Below, in pieces: positions 1-9,682 of a stretch of DNA of 64,000 nucleotides. The DNA lies in the NCBI RefSeq assembly GCF_964019385.1, contig NC_088645.1:33483302-33547301 (forward strand). Direction: 5' to 3'. The notes under the pieces were generated by a model. That model ran no database searches, was not told where the DNA came from, and saw nothing but the letters and a program-made list of their open reading frames with translations. This DNA is from Sycon ciliatum. Taxonomy: Eukaryota > Porifera > Calcarea > Leucosolenida > Sycettidae. Made by a program: the position numbers and the translations under genes. Numbering within the stretch: the first letter of the stretch is position 1; each line of letters begins with the position of its first letter.

Positions 1-233
1 TCACAATTTCAAAAAAATGCGCTGCGTCGTGGGAACTTACTCCGGTACACACCTGGAGTGTAAAAGGGGATTCTCACACACTTCTCTCACAAGGTTTGTT
101 AGGTAAACGTGGCTCACCATGATCAGACGCCTACGAAACTAAACTGGATTCACACATTCGCATAAAGGAAGACTGAAGAGAACAGGGAGGCTGAAGGAAG
201 ACAGGAAAGAAAATGCCATACCTGGAATCAGCG
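1..233. other. Left edge, no gene seen
   Basis: No coding region is recognised. The sequence matches 44863-45088 in A' and lies downstream of the minus-strand polyubiquitin relic. Confidence 0.5.
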
Positions 234-616
234 TTAGTAACCACGCCGGCGGTTGGAGCTACGGCGGCGGGCGAGCCAGGTTTTGTCTTCATCTTGGTTG
301 AGCCGGTCACGCAGAGCCGCTAGCTCGGTGTCAGACAAATCACCCCCCTCCTCGTCTTGAATCGTGGTCTTCACATTGTCGATAGCATCACTTGGCGCGA
401 CGTGAAGAGTGATGGTCTGAAAATCTGCATTCCACCACGGAGACGAAGTACCAAGTGAAGAGTGGACTCCTGCTGAATGTTGTAGTCACTCAGGGCTCGG
501 CTGTCTGCCAACTGCGTGCCAGCGAAAATCGAACGCTGCTGGTCTTGGGGGATACCCTCCTTGTCTTGGTCAGCAGCCTGCCTGTCGTCGTCTCTCATCA
601 GCTTCGCCATCACCAC
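234..616 (-). pseudogene. Polyubiquitin-like pseudogene (A)
   Basis: Minus strand. An open frame covers ubiquitin from about residue 31 to the terminal GG ([14 protein letters not shown], then [21 protein letters not shown]), followed by MQIF of a second repeat. About 7 of 43 residues differ from standard ubiquitin. Lys48 is Thr and Lys63 is Gln, so the two main chain-linkage lysines are gone. After MQIF about 19 nt are missing relative to VKTLTGK, which shifts the frame. The next frame resumes as [16 protein letters not shown], runs into an unrelated arginine-rich tail and stops near 234. The frame break makes this a relic of a polyubiquitin or ubiquitin-fusion gene. A start further upstream in another exon was not found. 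Confidence 0.8.
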
Positions 617-1193
617 CAGTAGTATACTACGTAAGAAGCGGGGAGTGGTAAAATACCGGTATTTTACGACTCCTTGGTATGGAGTCTATTGGAGATCACC
701 GAGGGTGCTGCCCGTTCACATCTGTAACAATCTAGAACAGGATCGAACAGCTGGTGCACATGGAGGAGCCTCATGCCAACTAAACGGTTCTCCAGGAACA
801 GAGCACATTTCTGTGAAACGTTTGCCAAACTTGGGGAATTCTTCAAAATGTGTACATGTTAACTTGGTCACTTTGTTTGGTAGAACGAGTCCAACCTAAA
901 AGCGTACGCACGTATGCACGTGATCACTTGGGTCCACATTCCACAATCGATGTTCCAGCCAGGTTTCAATGTGAAAAGGTGAAACTGCTCGCTCTGCTCT
1001 GGCATGGAGGCAGGAGCAAGCAGAACATTGTTCAGGTTCTGGCCGACCCAGTCTCAACCAAGCGCGCTGCTCTGGTGAATCCTGTTCTATGTTGTGCCAA
1101 ACCAACGCGGCCTAAGCCAGGGCCCTCTTCAGACTAGGTACAAAACAGTCTATAAGTATAAGTCACATTTACATAACTACGTCGTGTACCTGT
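617..1193. repeat. Dispersed repeat with 20-bp palindrome; no gene
   Basis: No gene is seen. It contains the palindrome GTAAAATACCGGTATTTTAC (648-667), inside a roughly 100-bp unit ending in the word GTGCTGCCCGTTCACATCT. Related units lie near 16540, 34730, 45500 and 56740. The stretch from about 720 to 1135 recurs at 34900-35280 and 45570-45990. Confidence 0.6.
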
Positions 1194-1925
1194 TCATATT
1201 TTCTCTAGATGCCGCGATTGCACAATGTTTGTAGGGCGTAGACCAGGAAAGGACTCCCTGGCTTGGTCTAGACCTACCCAGCTAGCTACAAAAACAAGTG
1301 GCGGCCCAGCGATGGCAGCACTGACGCCGAGCTCAAGGAATATCACCCTGAACTCTGTTCCAGGTGCGGAAATTTGGCCACCGTGTGACTCTCGGGGCAG
1401 CGCAGCGCCAATGTCGAGGCCGGCTGTGGCATCGCTTGACGAACCAGTGTTGGTGGCCGCCGTGTATTTCCAGTAAAAGTCCCTGGCTATGGCCTTCATC
1501 TTGTCAATTTTGGTCACAAGAGGGTTCTGCTTCCTCTCCAAACAATTCTTTCAAATCAGTACTAGATCAAATCAGTTTCAGTGAATTCTCCGAGTCTCGC
1601 TACTACACCTTCCTCTTCATCAGACCCCGGGATTTCTCTGCATGTCAAGCCATGACTGTATCAATGTCGCCTCCGAGTCGACACTGAAACGGACGTGTGG
1701 CAACTCCAAAGCGAAAACAAGCGGCAGCTGGAAACAGCAAGAAAAAACTTCGATCCGCAAACTCCATCGACTCCCACACAACAAACACTGCGAAAACGGC
1801 ACGTAGATGAGAAACGTGCTTTGTACAGGGGTCCGCGACTCACCTTCCGCGTGAATCCCACGTTCCCCGTTTTCGGCCATTTTCGTCACTCACCTTGGCA
1901 ACAAGCATGTTAAAGGCGTGTTTAC
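1194..1925 (-). pseudogene. Unrecognised minus-strand gene relic (A)
   Basis: A minus-strand frame (1541 down to 1194) reads NPLVTKIDKMKAIARDFYW, then a Ser/Ala-rich stretch. A diverged copy at 36377-36637 keeps KIDDLKAKARDFYWKY. Upstream in both copies are ATGCTTGTTGCCAAG|GTGAGT, which resembles a first exon with donor, and a CGTCCGTTTCAG acceptor-like site before (V/Y)DSEATLIQSWLDMQRN. Frames do not join cleanly, and stops or a CT repeat interrupt them. I do not recognise the protein. Shared splice-like signals and codon similarity between diverged copies suggest an old gene rather than chance. Confidence 0.35.
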
Positions 1926-1954
1926 GTGGTTTCCTACCTAGTCTGGACAGGCCC

Positions 1955-3012
1955 TTAAGGGGGCACATCACCCAAAAATTCGCTGAAAAATCGAATTTGT
2001 AAATTCATATTGAGTGCTACGTCAGTTGAAAGAGCATGAATAGCTGCAAATTCTCTGAAAACTGTGTCCCTATCTGACCAGCCGTTCAAGAGTTATGGCC
2101 GAAAATGTGCCCTTGCAAGGAAAGATTTTTTGTTGCATGCTGTCATTTGTTGGCAGCACTGTATTTGAATTTGAGCAGACCGTGCGCAACTTGTCGTATT
2201 ACGGAAACACGCGAAAGTGTGCAGAATTTTGCCCCAAGTCCAAAAAAGTCCAAAAAATCACGTTAAAAAACACGTATTGGGCTGCACGGCGGCGGGCGAA
2301 GCCCGCCGCCGTGCAGCAGGACTTTTGCCAGCACCCTCGTGACGTTGCAGATATGTGGCTTGATTATTGTACAGTGTAGTTGACGTTGATTTAGTGACTT
2401 TGGCAAGTTTGAGTCGTGTCAAGAAGTCAGGTAGGATTCAGTACTAGGCAGTAGTGAAACGTGAGTGGCAGTCTTTGCCGGTTTCTGAGGGCATTCTGGA
2501 TTTGGTGTGCAGCGCTGTGGAAATGGCTTGCTGTGGAGGTCCCAGCACTGGATGTTGTATCAAAGGTACGACCTCGTAGCACGTGCTAAACCTAAAAAAA
2601 TTCCAAAATTGACTTGGGCCTGTGGGAGTCCGCGAGAGAACGCCCACTCGTTCCGTTGTGACAGATTCCAGGGCCACGTAGAGGGGCCCTACCCCACCAC
2701 CCATGGCTGCTTCTGGACTTGTTTTAGGTTTGGGTCCCGCGCACGGACAGAATGGGCACGAAAATGTGAAAAAATGTAAATGCATTTGTTTGGCTCCTGG
2801 GTGGCTCGCACACCGTGGCACTATGCCGGAAATTTGAGTTTTTCCGGCCTGGAAAGCCTGTCAGTGAGGCGCATGAACTTGTAAATCATGTCCTGAGGGC
2901 CAGCATAGTGGCAGGAGTGTGTGGTCAAAATTTCACTCAAATCCACTGAGAAACACCAAAGTTACGGTCAATTGAATGCCATATGAAATTTTTGGGTGAT
3001 GTGCCCCCTTAA
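1955..3012. mobile_element. TTAA-flanked non-autonomous DNA transposon
   Basis: Both ends are flanked by TTAA. The terminal inverted repeats are perfect over 22 bp beyond TTAA: GGGGGCACATCACCC followed by AAAAATT, mirrored at the right end. Total length is 1058 bp. It contains a GC-rich hairpin at 2281-2316 and an open frame on the minus strand (2821-2444, about 125 aa) also found in related elements at 11516 and 51916. TTAA target use fits the piggyBac or Kolobok groups. No transposase is seen. Confidence 0.85.
2281..2316. repeat. Central GC-rich hairpin of TTAA element
   Basis: Perfect inverted repeat CTGCACGGCGGCGGGC, loop GAA, then its complement. The hairpin recurs at the same internal place in each related element. 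In the elements at about 12742 and 52608 one stem pair has changed on both sides, so pairing is kept. Confidence 0.8.
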
Positions 3013-3689
3013 CTTATTCCTGTATACGATGTACCGGTATGACTGATCGCATCGATATTGTATTCAAAATGGCTGCTCCACAACGAGTCCATTTATACTA
3101 AGGAGTAGTGGTGCTGTCAATAGGGAAGTTTAGTCCCACGTAGTCCGTGTGCACTTTGGGTGTGTTTACCACGTCATCACTCAAAAAACCCACGTGATAC
3201 TCAGTGACCCGCGTACAGCCGTTTTCTGATTCACGACATACCGCGTATGGAGGCTCACGCCGTACCCGCAGCACCTGTTGAAAATCAGAATGCAACGCAT
3301 TGGGCAAGCTGTGAGTGTGCTCAGTTGAAGAAGTATCCGGTGAACGAAATCAAAATATCTAATGAGCCACGAAGCCTTAGTTTTGACTCAGTTTGGACCT
3401 TTCGCTATAATTATGCTTTTGTTTGTTCCGTGTGACTCAAAACAACATTGCGAACGTGGGTCCATTGCATGAACTTTACGTGTATCACCCACGTTTCCGT
3501 TTCCATTACGTGGGACTAAACCTCCCTCTTATACTTTGCACGCGTAGTTGTCCAAAGTACAAGTATGTGTATTACATCACAATCATAATGCACACGCACG
3601 AACTGGCACAGTACCGGCACATTGCTGCAGGCAGCATACTGTTTCGGACTAGTAGGCCTCATCAGTTTAACAACGGGATCACGTACATG
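3013..3689. other. Upstream flank of F-box gene A, no gene seen
   Basis: No coding region is supported. The stretch recurs upstream of the other copies (46345-47030, and in part 35285-35385 and 37080-37500). It has repeated CACGT-type words and a run near 3430-3520 in which segments around GTGTATCACCCACGTT and TTACGTGGGAC recur. Confidence 0.4.
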
Positions 3690-3918
3690 TTGAGCAGAAC
3701 AAGAAGCCATGTCGACAACTAAATTGTACATACATCTAAGTAACCGGCATAGTGCTTTCACGTCCCACAGCTACAACGCTAACATCTAGTAGTCTCATAC
3801 CTCTACAACTAAGGTATAAGTCAGAGCTCTCAAAACTTACAAACAGCCAGTTTACTCTGCAGATCTGTCGCTGAGTTCAGTTTTCTTCCTCGAAGACATT
3901 GTTTATCTGAAAGAGAAC
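3690..3918 (+). promoter_or_regulatory. Putative promoter and 5' UTR, F-box gene A
   Basis: About 230 bp before the ATG are conserved in all four copies, more than most flanking sequence. TATAAG at 3815-3820 lies about 100 bp before the ATG. It is kept at 26586, 37627 and 47141. The segment just before the ATG (TTGTTTATCTGAAAGAGAAC) is identical in all four. Confidence 0.45.
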
Positions 3919-4086
3919 ATGGCGACGGAACCAGTCGAGAACGAACTGGATTGTGTTCTAGAGGATGTATGGATTGATGTTCTGTTACCAATGCTGTCAA
4001 TTCGCGACATCTTTCAGCTCTGTGCAGTAAACGGGCGCATCCGAGATCTGTTGCTGAAGGAGTGCACATTTAGACGTCTATGTCAG
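3919..4086 (+). CDS. F-box gene A, exon 1 (F-box domain)
   Basis: First coding exon, 56 codons, starting MATEPVENELDC. An F-box motif fills residues about 14-55: LEDVWIDVLLPMLSIRDIF, then QLCAVNGRIRDLL, then TFRRLC. This matches the usual pattern of hydrophobic first helix, D at the second-helix start, a conserved V near the middle and a closing LC. F-box domains bind SKP1 and bring substrates to SCF ubiquitin ligases. The exon ends CAG|GTGAGT, phase 0. The matching acceptor is at 13476, which leaves an intron of about 9.4 kb swollen by transposons. The ATG is preceded by GAGAAC and conserved in all four copies. Reading on past the donor gives a short conserved tail, so intron retention is possible. 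Confidence 0.85.
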
Positions 4087-4262
4087 GTGAGTAGTAATGT
4101 ACAGAGTTCATGCGTTTGTGTGTTTGGAAAAGCTTGGTTTCTTTTATTTGAATCAGTACCTTCTAAGGCGTACCGATTTTATCACTTTGTGTATATACAT
4201 GTAATTCGATGAACTACAAGCGATACCACACGAGTGTATGCATTTACATGATCAGGTCCTGA

Positions 4263-6578
4263 CTGGGAGTTGACACAGCCATATTATCTTTTGTTCCGAA
4301 GGTTCGAAAACGAACAAATCGTTATGGAAAGCCTTGGTTCACCTCTGTGCACCATCGCCTCCGTCAACGTCGAGATCGACTATTTGCTGCAGCAAAACGT
4401 GTCAATACCCCTGAGTGCTGGGCTGCTTATCGCATTTCAAGGAACTGCCTCGTCGCTGCCATCCGTAAAGCTAAACGTCACTTCTACGACCAGATGTCAG
4501 AAGGCCTTCATGCAGATCGAGGATCTTATGACTGGTGGAAGAGAGTCAAGAAAATGTGCCACATCAATTGTCCTCACACCGCTATACCTGATATACAAGG
4601 AGTCGATACCTTAGCGGTTACCGACCCTGAGAAAGCGAACATCTTCTGTCAACAGTTCGCCAAGAATAGTCAAGCTACACCGTCGTCGGATGCAGATCAT
4701 CGTGATCTCGCCATGCCTTCTTCTTCGGAAACATTTGCCATCCGCCCTCTGTCTATCGTGGAAGTATTCAAGGCACTGTCGACCCTAAGTGTGCGAAAGT
4801 CTACAGCTGGCAGTCTTCCTAACAGGATCCTACGAGAGACAGCAGAAGTGCTCGCCCAATCCCTCACTGCTCTCTTTAACCGCTGCACCACTTACCGATC
4901 CCAACCCCTTGAGTGGAAAGTTGCAATCGTTACCCCAATTTACAAGGGTAAGGGAAGTCGCAATGACCCTGCTAACTACCGGCCGATATCTCTGCTGAAT
5001 GGTGTGGCAAAATGCTACGAAGCGTTAATCAGCCCCCAGGTGTACGCGTTTGTAGCGAAACACAAACTACTGTCGCCGAAACAGTTCGGGTTTCGCCACC
5101 ACCGAAGCACGGTTGACCAACTTGTGCATATCGCATCAACTGTCAGCTCTGCATTTGATAACCGGGCCCAGTGTGATGCCGTCTTTCTCGATTTCTCGAA
5201 GGCATTTGATCGTACCAGCCATCGCCTCCTAGCCTCATGTCTGTCCGGTTGGTGTGCACCTGACTCATTCGCGTGGCTGATGGACTTCCTGGAAGGCCGA
5301 TCGATGTCTGTGCGGGTCGGAACCTCCTTATCAACCCATATGTCGCTCACCGCTGGTGTGCCACAAGGCTCCCACCTAGGCCCTCTATTATTCAACCTTT
5401 CTATCAACTCCCTTCCCAGCATTCCCCAATCCAGCGATCTGACTCTGTTTGCGGATGATTCCAACATGGTCTGCGTTTCTCCGCCTACTCTCGTACCCGC
5501 CGCGCACACTGCCTCCCTGCAACTAGACCTTGATAGATGTGTGAACTGGTCCCATAAAGCTGAAGCAGTTTTCAATGCTAACAAATGTGTCCATGTTCCC
5601 TTTTGCAGACCTAAATCAAACCCACCTGATCCCAGGACCGTCACCATGGCCGGTACGTTACTGACCCAGCCCTCTTCCCACCGCCATCTGGGCATCATCC
5701 TCACTCCTTCACTCAATCTGTCCCCCCATATTCAACACATTACCAGCAAATTTCGAGGTCGGGTTTTTCTTTTAAACCACATGTCCAACTTCCTTCCTTT
5801 TCCTGCTGTGAATCTTTTGTATAAATGTTATGTTCGTCCCCTCCTTGAATATGCTGTTCCCGTTTGGATGTTTTCCGTTTCAGCCACCATGTCCACAACC
5901 CTTGATAAACTGCAGGCTACTGCTGCTAGAGCATACTTAAATAGTAAACTCAAGCGTCGGCCTGACTGGACGACTTCCAAAGAAGACCTCAATGTTCTGT
6001 CCTCTTGGGAATCGCTAGTATGGCGACGGCAGATTCTTGGCCTTGTCTATTTCCACCATGTATTCTACCAATACCCCTCCTTGTTGTCTCACTTCCAGCT
6101 ACCCTCTTCCCAAAGCAGTCGTCACCCTTCATCCATAATTCTTCCTAAAGCTGGCACCTTCTTTCGTAAATCAACCCTTTTTTCTTTGAGTGTTGCCTGG
6201 AATAAACTTCCTGAAGATATTCGTTCACTCTCTACAACAGCGAAATTTAGTATTGCTGTTCGTCGGTATCATTCGCAATCTATGTTTTCTTTGAAAGGTA
6301 TTCCTGACTTTTGTGTCTAGGCTAACCATATCTATGATAGTTTCAATAGTTTGTGTATATGTCAGTTATAGTAGTCCGCAATGCTGCTTTTCTAATTCTC
6401 ATTATGATTAGCATGCAATGTACTACCCGAAGTACTGAATTTACTTCTTCTGTACTCTATATTCTAATGTATCTTCTACCTCTTCTCCCTTACGAACATA
6501 CTTTCTCATTTTCCATACTTATATAGGAGACTCCCTTCGATAGGCATCTATTTGCCTCTGGAGGATCCGTGAAATAAA

Positions 6579-6605
<27 letters not shown>
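4263..6605 (+). mobile_element. 5'-truncated LINE with (TCAA)n tail
   Basis: Insertion in the intron of gene A. A' has the empty site near 47590, where TCACT joins CATTTGAGC. The element begins in the linker between the endonuclease and RT domains and ends in AATAAAAATCAATCAATC, a microsatellite tail typical of CR1/L2-like LINEs. No clear target-site duplication is seen. It inserted after A and A' separated, or was never in the A' lineage. Confidence 0.9.
4347..6320 (+). CDS. LINE ORF2 reverse transcriptase (CR1/L2/Jockey-like)
   Basis: Uninterrupted 657-codon frame with a non-ATG listed start. The frame is open back to 4263, which shows 5' truncation and not a true start. RT core at residues about 190-450: PANYRPISLLN (208-218), VFLDFSKAFD (279-288), GVPQGS (337-342) and the catalytic FADD (368-371). 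The C-terminus has WNKLPEDIRSL (618-628), usual at the end of such LINE proteins. The apurinic endonuclease domain is missing, so the copy could not integrate independently. The intact RT frame suggests recent insertion. It is a passenger in the F-box intron. Confidence 0.9.
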   Translation: MHHRLRQRRDRLFAAAKRVNTPECWAAYRISRNCLVAAIRKAKRHFYDQMSEGLHADRGSYDWWKRVKKMCHINCPHTAIPDIQGVDTLAVTDPEKANIFCQQFAKNSQATPSSDADHRDLAMPSSSETFAIRPLSIVEVFKALSTLSVRKSTAGSLPNRILRETAEVLAQSLTALFNRCTTYRSQPLEWKVAIVTPIYKGKGSRNDPANYRPISLLNGVAKCYEALISPQVYAFVAKHKLLSPKQFGFRHHRSTVDQLVHIASTVSSAFDNRAQCDAVFLDFSKAFDRTSHRLLASCLSGWCAPDSFAWLMDFLEGRSMSVRVGTSLSTHMSLTAGVPQGSHLGPLLFNLSINSLPSIPQSSDLTLFADDSNMVCVSPPTLVPAAHTASLQLDLDRCVNWSHKAEAVFNANKCVHVPFCRPKSNPPDPRTVTMAGTLLTQPSSHRHLGIILTPSLNLSPHIQHITSKFRGRVFLLNHMSNFLPFPAVNLLYKCYVRPLLEYAVPVWMFSVSATMSTTLDKLQATAARAYLNSKLKRRPDWTTSKEDLNVLSSWESLVWRRQILGLVYFHHVFYQYPSLLSHFQLPSSQSSRHPSSIILPKAGTFFRKSTLFSLSVAWNKLPEDIRSLSTTAKFSIAVRRYHSQSMFSLKGIPDFCV

Positions 6606-6609
<4 letters not shown>

Positions 6610-6690
6610 TGAGCAAAATCTCTGGCCCATAGAAACAGTAATCTCATGATGAGAATTAGCACTCAATTTTTGCTTCAATAGCACTGAATT

Positions 6691-6988
6691 AAGGTGGCTG
6701 GGCGGTACAACCTTTTAGGGGTAATTTTGACAACAATTCGACTACTTTTTAAGTTTCCCAGCAAAGTGGAGATGAAATTTGAAAACGTTTTATGAAAGGT
6801 CCGTGTTATTTTTCCACGGATCTTTTATAAAACGTTTCCAAATTTTGTTCAAAAGTACAACTAAGATAGAGAAGGCTATTCTCCGGGGATTCACCGAAAA
6901 ATATTTTCAAATTTCATCGCCACTTGACGATTAACTCAAAAACGCAGGCAAATATTTTCCGAAAATGTTGTACAACCCCAGCCACCTT
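6691..6988. mobile_element. MITE with internal hairpin (A)
   Basis: About 298 bp with imperfect inverted ends: AAGGTGGCTGGGCGGTACAAC at the left and GTTGTACAACCCCAGCCACCTT (split here as GTTGTACAAC and CCCAGCCACCTT) at the right. The centre folds on ACGTTTTAT...ATAAAACGT around TCCGTG/CACGGA. It is also present in A' (47676-47950) and absent from B and B'. Confidence 0.7.
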
Positions 6989-7446
6989 CCCTAACATTTC
7001 TAGTGATGCCAACTTACAGCAGCACTCCATGTCAAGGTTAACAAACACCTCGCTAACTCCAGATCTCAGCGTAAGTCAGTGTCGCTCAGTCAGCAGGAAA
7101 AACGCGAGCTGCCACGTAGGCCCGCGTCACAAAATTCCCAATGATATCTTGGCTGTCAATATTGTACATAATTTATGAAGTTTATAGTAAAGATACTAAC
7201 CATGTGAAGAAAAGGTTGATGTGACTTCGGCGACATTTGGGGAATTGTGGGTTGCTTTCTACATAGGAGTTCACGGTTTTGCAGCCGACTTGAATTCTCA
7301 CTTGACTGACTCACGACTGCCATCCATAGCCCACGAAAAGTCCATCGAACCGTCCACTCGCAAACATGGAATAAAGCGGCACTCCCTGCTCGATACGCAG
7401 TGTTTCGGGGAATTAACTCCTCATCAGTTGAGCTTGAGTAGGGTGA
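6989..7446. repeat. Intron segment with repeat unit shared with B
   Basis: No gene is seen. 6990-7140 contains one copy of the sequence that is tandemly amplified as the 50-bp minisatellite in B and B'. 7200-7446 is a unit of about 240 bp that recurs at 9830-10020, 28110-28320 and 39150-39370, with the shared word CAGTGTTTCGGGGAATT. Confidence 0.6.
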
Positions 7447-7553
7447 GAAAGTCTGTGTTTTCTGTCTTTTTCTCTCTTTCGTGGAGGCTTGTTTGTTGTA
7501 TCCTCGACTTTTTCCCGTTACTTTATCGCCATCTTAATATTGGACACCATTGA

Positions 7554-7931
7554 CCAGGCAGGCACAGTGGGTTGGTCAAAGACCATGATTGAGATACGAG
7601 AGGTACCTGGTTCAAGTCCTGCCTGGGAGCGGTTTTTCCAGCCGTGCTGCTACTCACAGTCAACTGGGAACTTGTGGCCAGGCACAAGGGGTACATGGAT
7701 GCAGCTAAGTGGGTCGTTCTCGGCACTTGTGCCAGTGGTTGTGAGACGTATCCACTCACCCCCACCGTTAGGCGCTGCATCTGCCGCTAAGATTTACCGG
7801 GTGTTAGCGGCCGTCGTGAGTTCCCTTCGGGAACGGACACGATAATTTTCTTTTACTTATTGCCCGTTTGGTCTGCGATACAAAAGAAAATTTCAACAAC
7901 AACAACAACAACAACAGCAACAACAACAAAT
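7554..7931 (+). mobile_element. tRNA-derived SINE with (CAA)n tail
   Basis: The head resembles a tRNA. CCAGGCA (7554-7560) can pair with TGCCTGG (7620-7626). A box-A-like GCACAGTGGGTTGGTC is followed by box B GGTTCAAGTCC (7609-7619). The body of about 270 bp has no long frame and ends in AAAATTT(CAACAA)n (about 7890-7931). Comparison with the repeat at 9990-10060 suggests an insertion of about 7447-7931. A' lacks the region. Confidence 0.75.
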
Positions 7932-8151
7932 ATTGTGCCTGAAGAGCACCATTAATTTTATATAGTGCTCTCCAGGCGCAAACATCACCGGGGATATAAA
8001 CTTACAGAGATACCAAAGATTATTTATCTTTCTTTCTCTCTCTTTCTGTCTCTTTTTCTGTCTCTCTCTCTCCCTCTCTCTATTTCTCTCTCTTTCTCTC
8101 TCTTCCTCCGTCTTTCTCTCTCTTTCTATCTCTTTCTGTCTCTCTCTCTCC

Positions 8152-8221
<70 letters not shown>

Positions 8222-8654
8222 CTCTCTCTCAATCACTGTGCTTTTGGCGCGCCTGGTTGTGATGAAGCCCAAGGTCGGCATAGCATCCCAGATCACGCCC
8301 CCACTCCCATTATTCATGGCTCACGGATGACGGGTTTATGTTGCTCTAGTAAAAAATAGATAATAATAAAATAGTTTGAATCCCTTTCTTTCTCTACACA
8401 ATTTCTTCACATTTTTCATCGTTTTATTGCACATTGTCTCCACAGTTTTACAATACATGAATACAGTGTACACAAATGTCGATCCAGCTTGTATTACTGA
8501 TTGCGGTTATCAAATTGTTGTCTCCTCGCCGTTTGTTCAAATAAAAATTAATAGTATTTACTATTTAGGTCCCTGGTTCGAGTCCTGGTGGTGACAGTCA
8601 ATTTTTTCTTCAGACTTTTCCCGTTTGTCTCTTTCCCTCAAACCAGTTAATACT
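7932..8654. repeat. CT-rich microsatellite and flanks
   Basis: 8030-8230 is a (CT)n/(TTTCTC)n tract. Its apparent Ser/Leu reading frame is low complexity. 8575-8585 is GGTTCGAGTCC, a second isolated box B, perhaps the edge of another SINE. The rest shows no gene. Confidence 0.6.
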
Positions 8655-9682
8655 ATTAGAGGTATCGTTACAACGTTTCCGTCTGTATGACCATCATCAG
8701 GAATGAAGTGTACATGGCAAGAACAGCAGTATAAAAGAGGGAGGCAAGCAAACAAAGCGCGGTACATCGTGACAGCGCGCGTAGAGGAGTGCAAAGCATG
8801 TCGTGGCGGGTGTGCATTGCTACATGTACATGATAACACGAGCACAAACGGTGAGGAAAGTAGATACTGCGCTACAGCAGTGATACAAGCACAGTTCCAG
8901 TCTCACACCACCAGTGAGGTGTGTAGAGCCCAGCGCCACTCGCAGTAAATAACAGCTGTATTCAATGCCGTCAAAGCGCACCGGTGAGTACAACAACATC
9001 CCATGCATGATGCTAAAGGTAGCTGTTCAAGAAAGATGATTGTAGACTATGGTAGAATATGGAAGAGCATACTCGGAGAGGCCATCAACATCAGGGAGCG
9101 GACCCCGGAAATCAACAACAACAGTGGCTGGGACCTGCTATAACACCACCTGGGCGGCCGTATTGGCTTCTAGCATGCGTTCTGGGTGATACACTCGGCA
9201 CATGTGTGTGGACAATGCATGCCTTCACGTACCTTGGCTACCGGCTTTTATGGAGTATGCTCTTCCACATTCTACCATGGTATAATCATCTTTCTTGCTC
9301 CGCTACCTTTAGCATCATGCATGGAATGTTGTTGTACTCACCTGTGCGCTTTGCCGGCATTGAATACAGCTGTTATTTACTGCGAGTGGCGCGGGGCTCT
9401 ACACACCTCACTGGTGGTGTGAGACTGGAACTGTGCTTGTATCACTGCTAGCTGTAGCGCAGTATCTACTTTCAACGCCGTTTGTGCTTGTGTTGTCATG
9501 TACATGACGTGGCAATGCACACCCGTCATGACGTGCTTTGCACTCCTCTACGCGTGCTGTCACTATGTACCGCGCTTTGCTTACTTGCCTCCCTATTAAT
9601 TTTTATAATGCTGTTCTTTCCATGTACACTTCATTCCTGATGATGGTCATAAAGACCGAAACGTTGTAACGACACCTCTAAT
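8655..9682. mobile_element. Penelope-like element relic in foldback form (A)
   Basis: Two inverted arms, 8655-9074 and 9253-9682, flank a 178-bp spacer. Across the left-arm edge and spacer the + strand reads EAINIRERTPEINNNSGW (about 9080-9133), then a stop. This resembles the C-terminal end of the GIY-YIG endonuclease of Penelope-like retroelements. Each arm contains a hammerhead-like core: CTGATGA (9637-9643), a GGTC/GACC stem and GAAAC (9658-9662) in the right arm. Hammerhead motifs in the terminal repeats of Penelope-like elements are established knowledge. No RT remains. Confidence 0.65.

Noticed and set aside
234-616. Functional ubiquitin gene
   Set aside because: Missing N-terminal part, frame-breaking deletion in the next repeat, and loss of key lysines. 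The second copy is even more damaged.
7554-7626. Possible tRNA gene
   Set aside because: It has box A and box B and a pairable acceptor stem, but the T arm pairs poorly, and it is followed by a SINE body with a (CAA)n tail.
9059-9451. 130-aa protein on + strand
   Set aside because: It is a wrong-frame reading across the spacer of the foldback. The meaningful frame is the short GIY-YIG-like fragment next to it.
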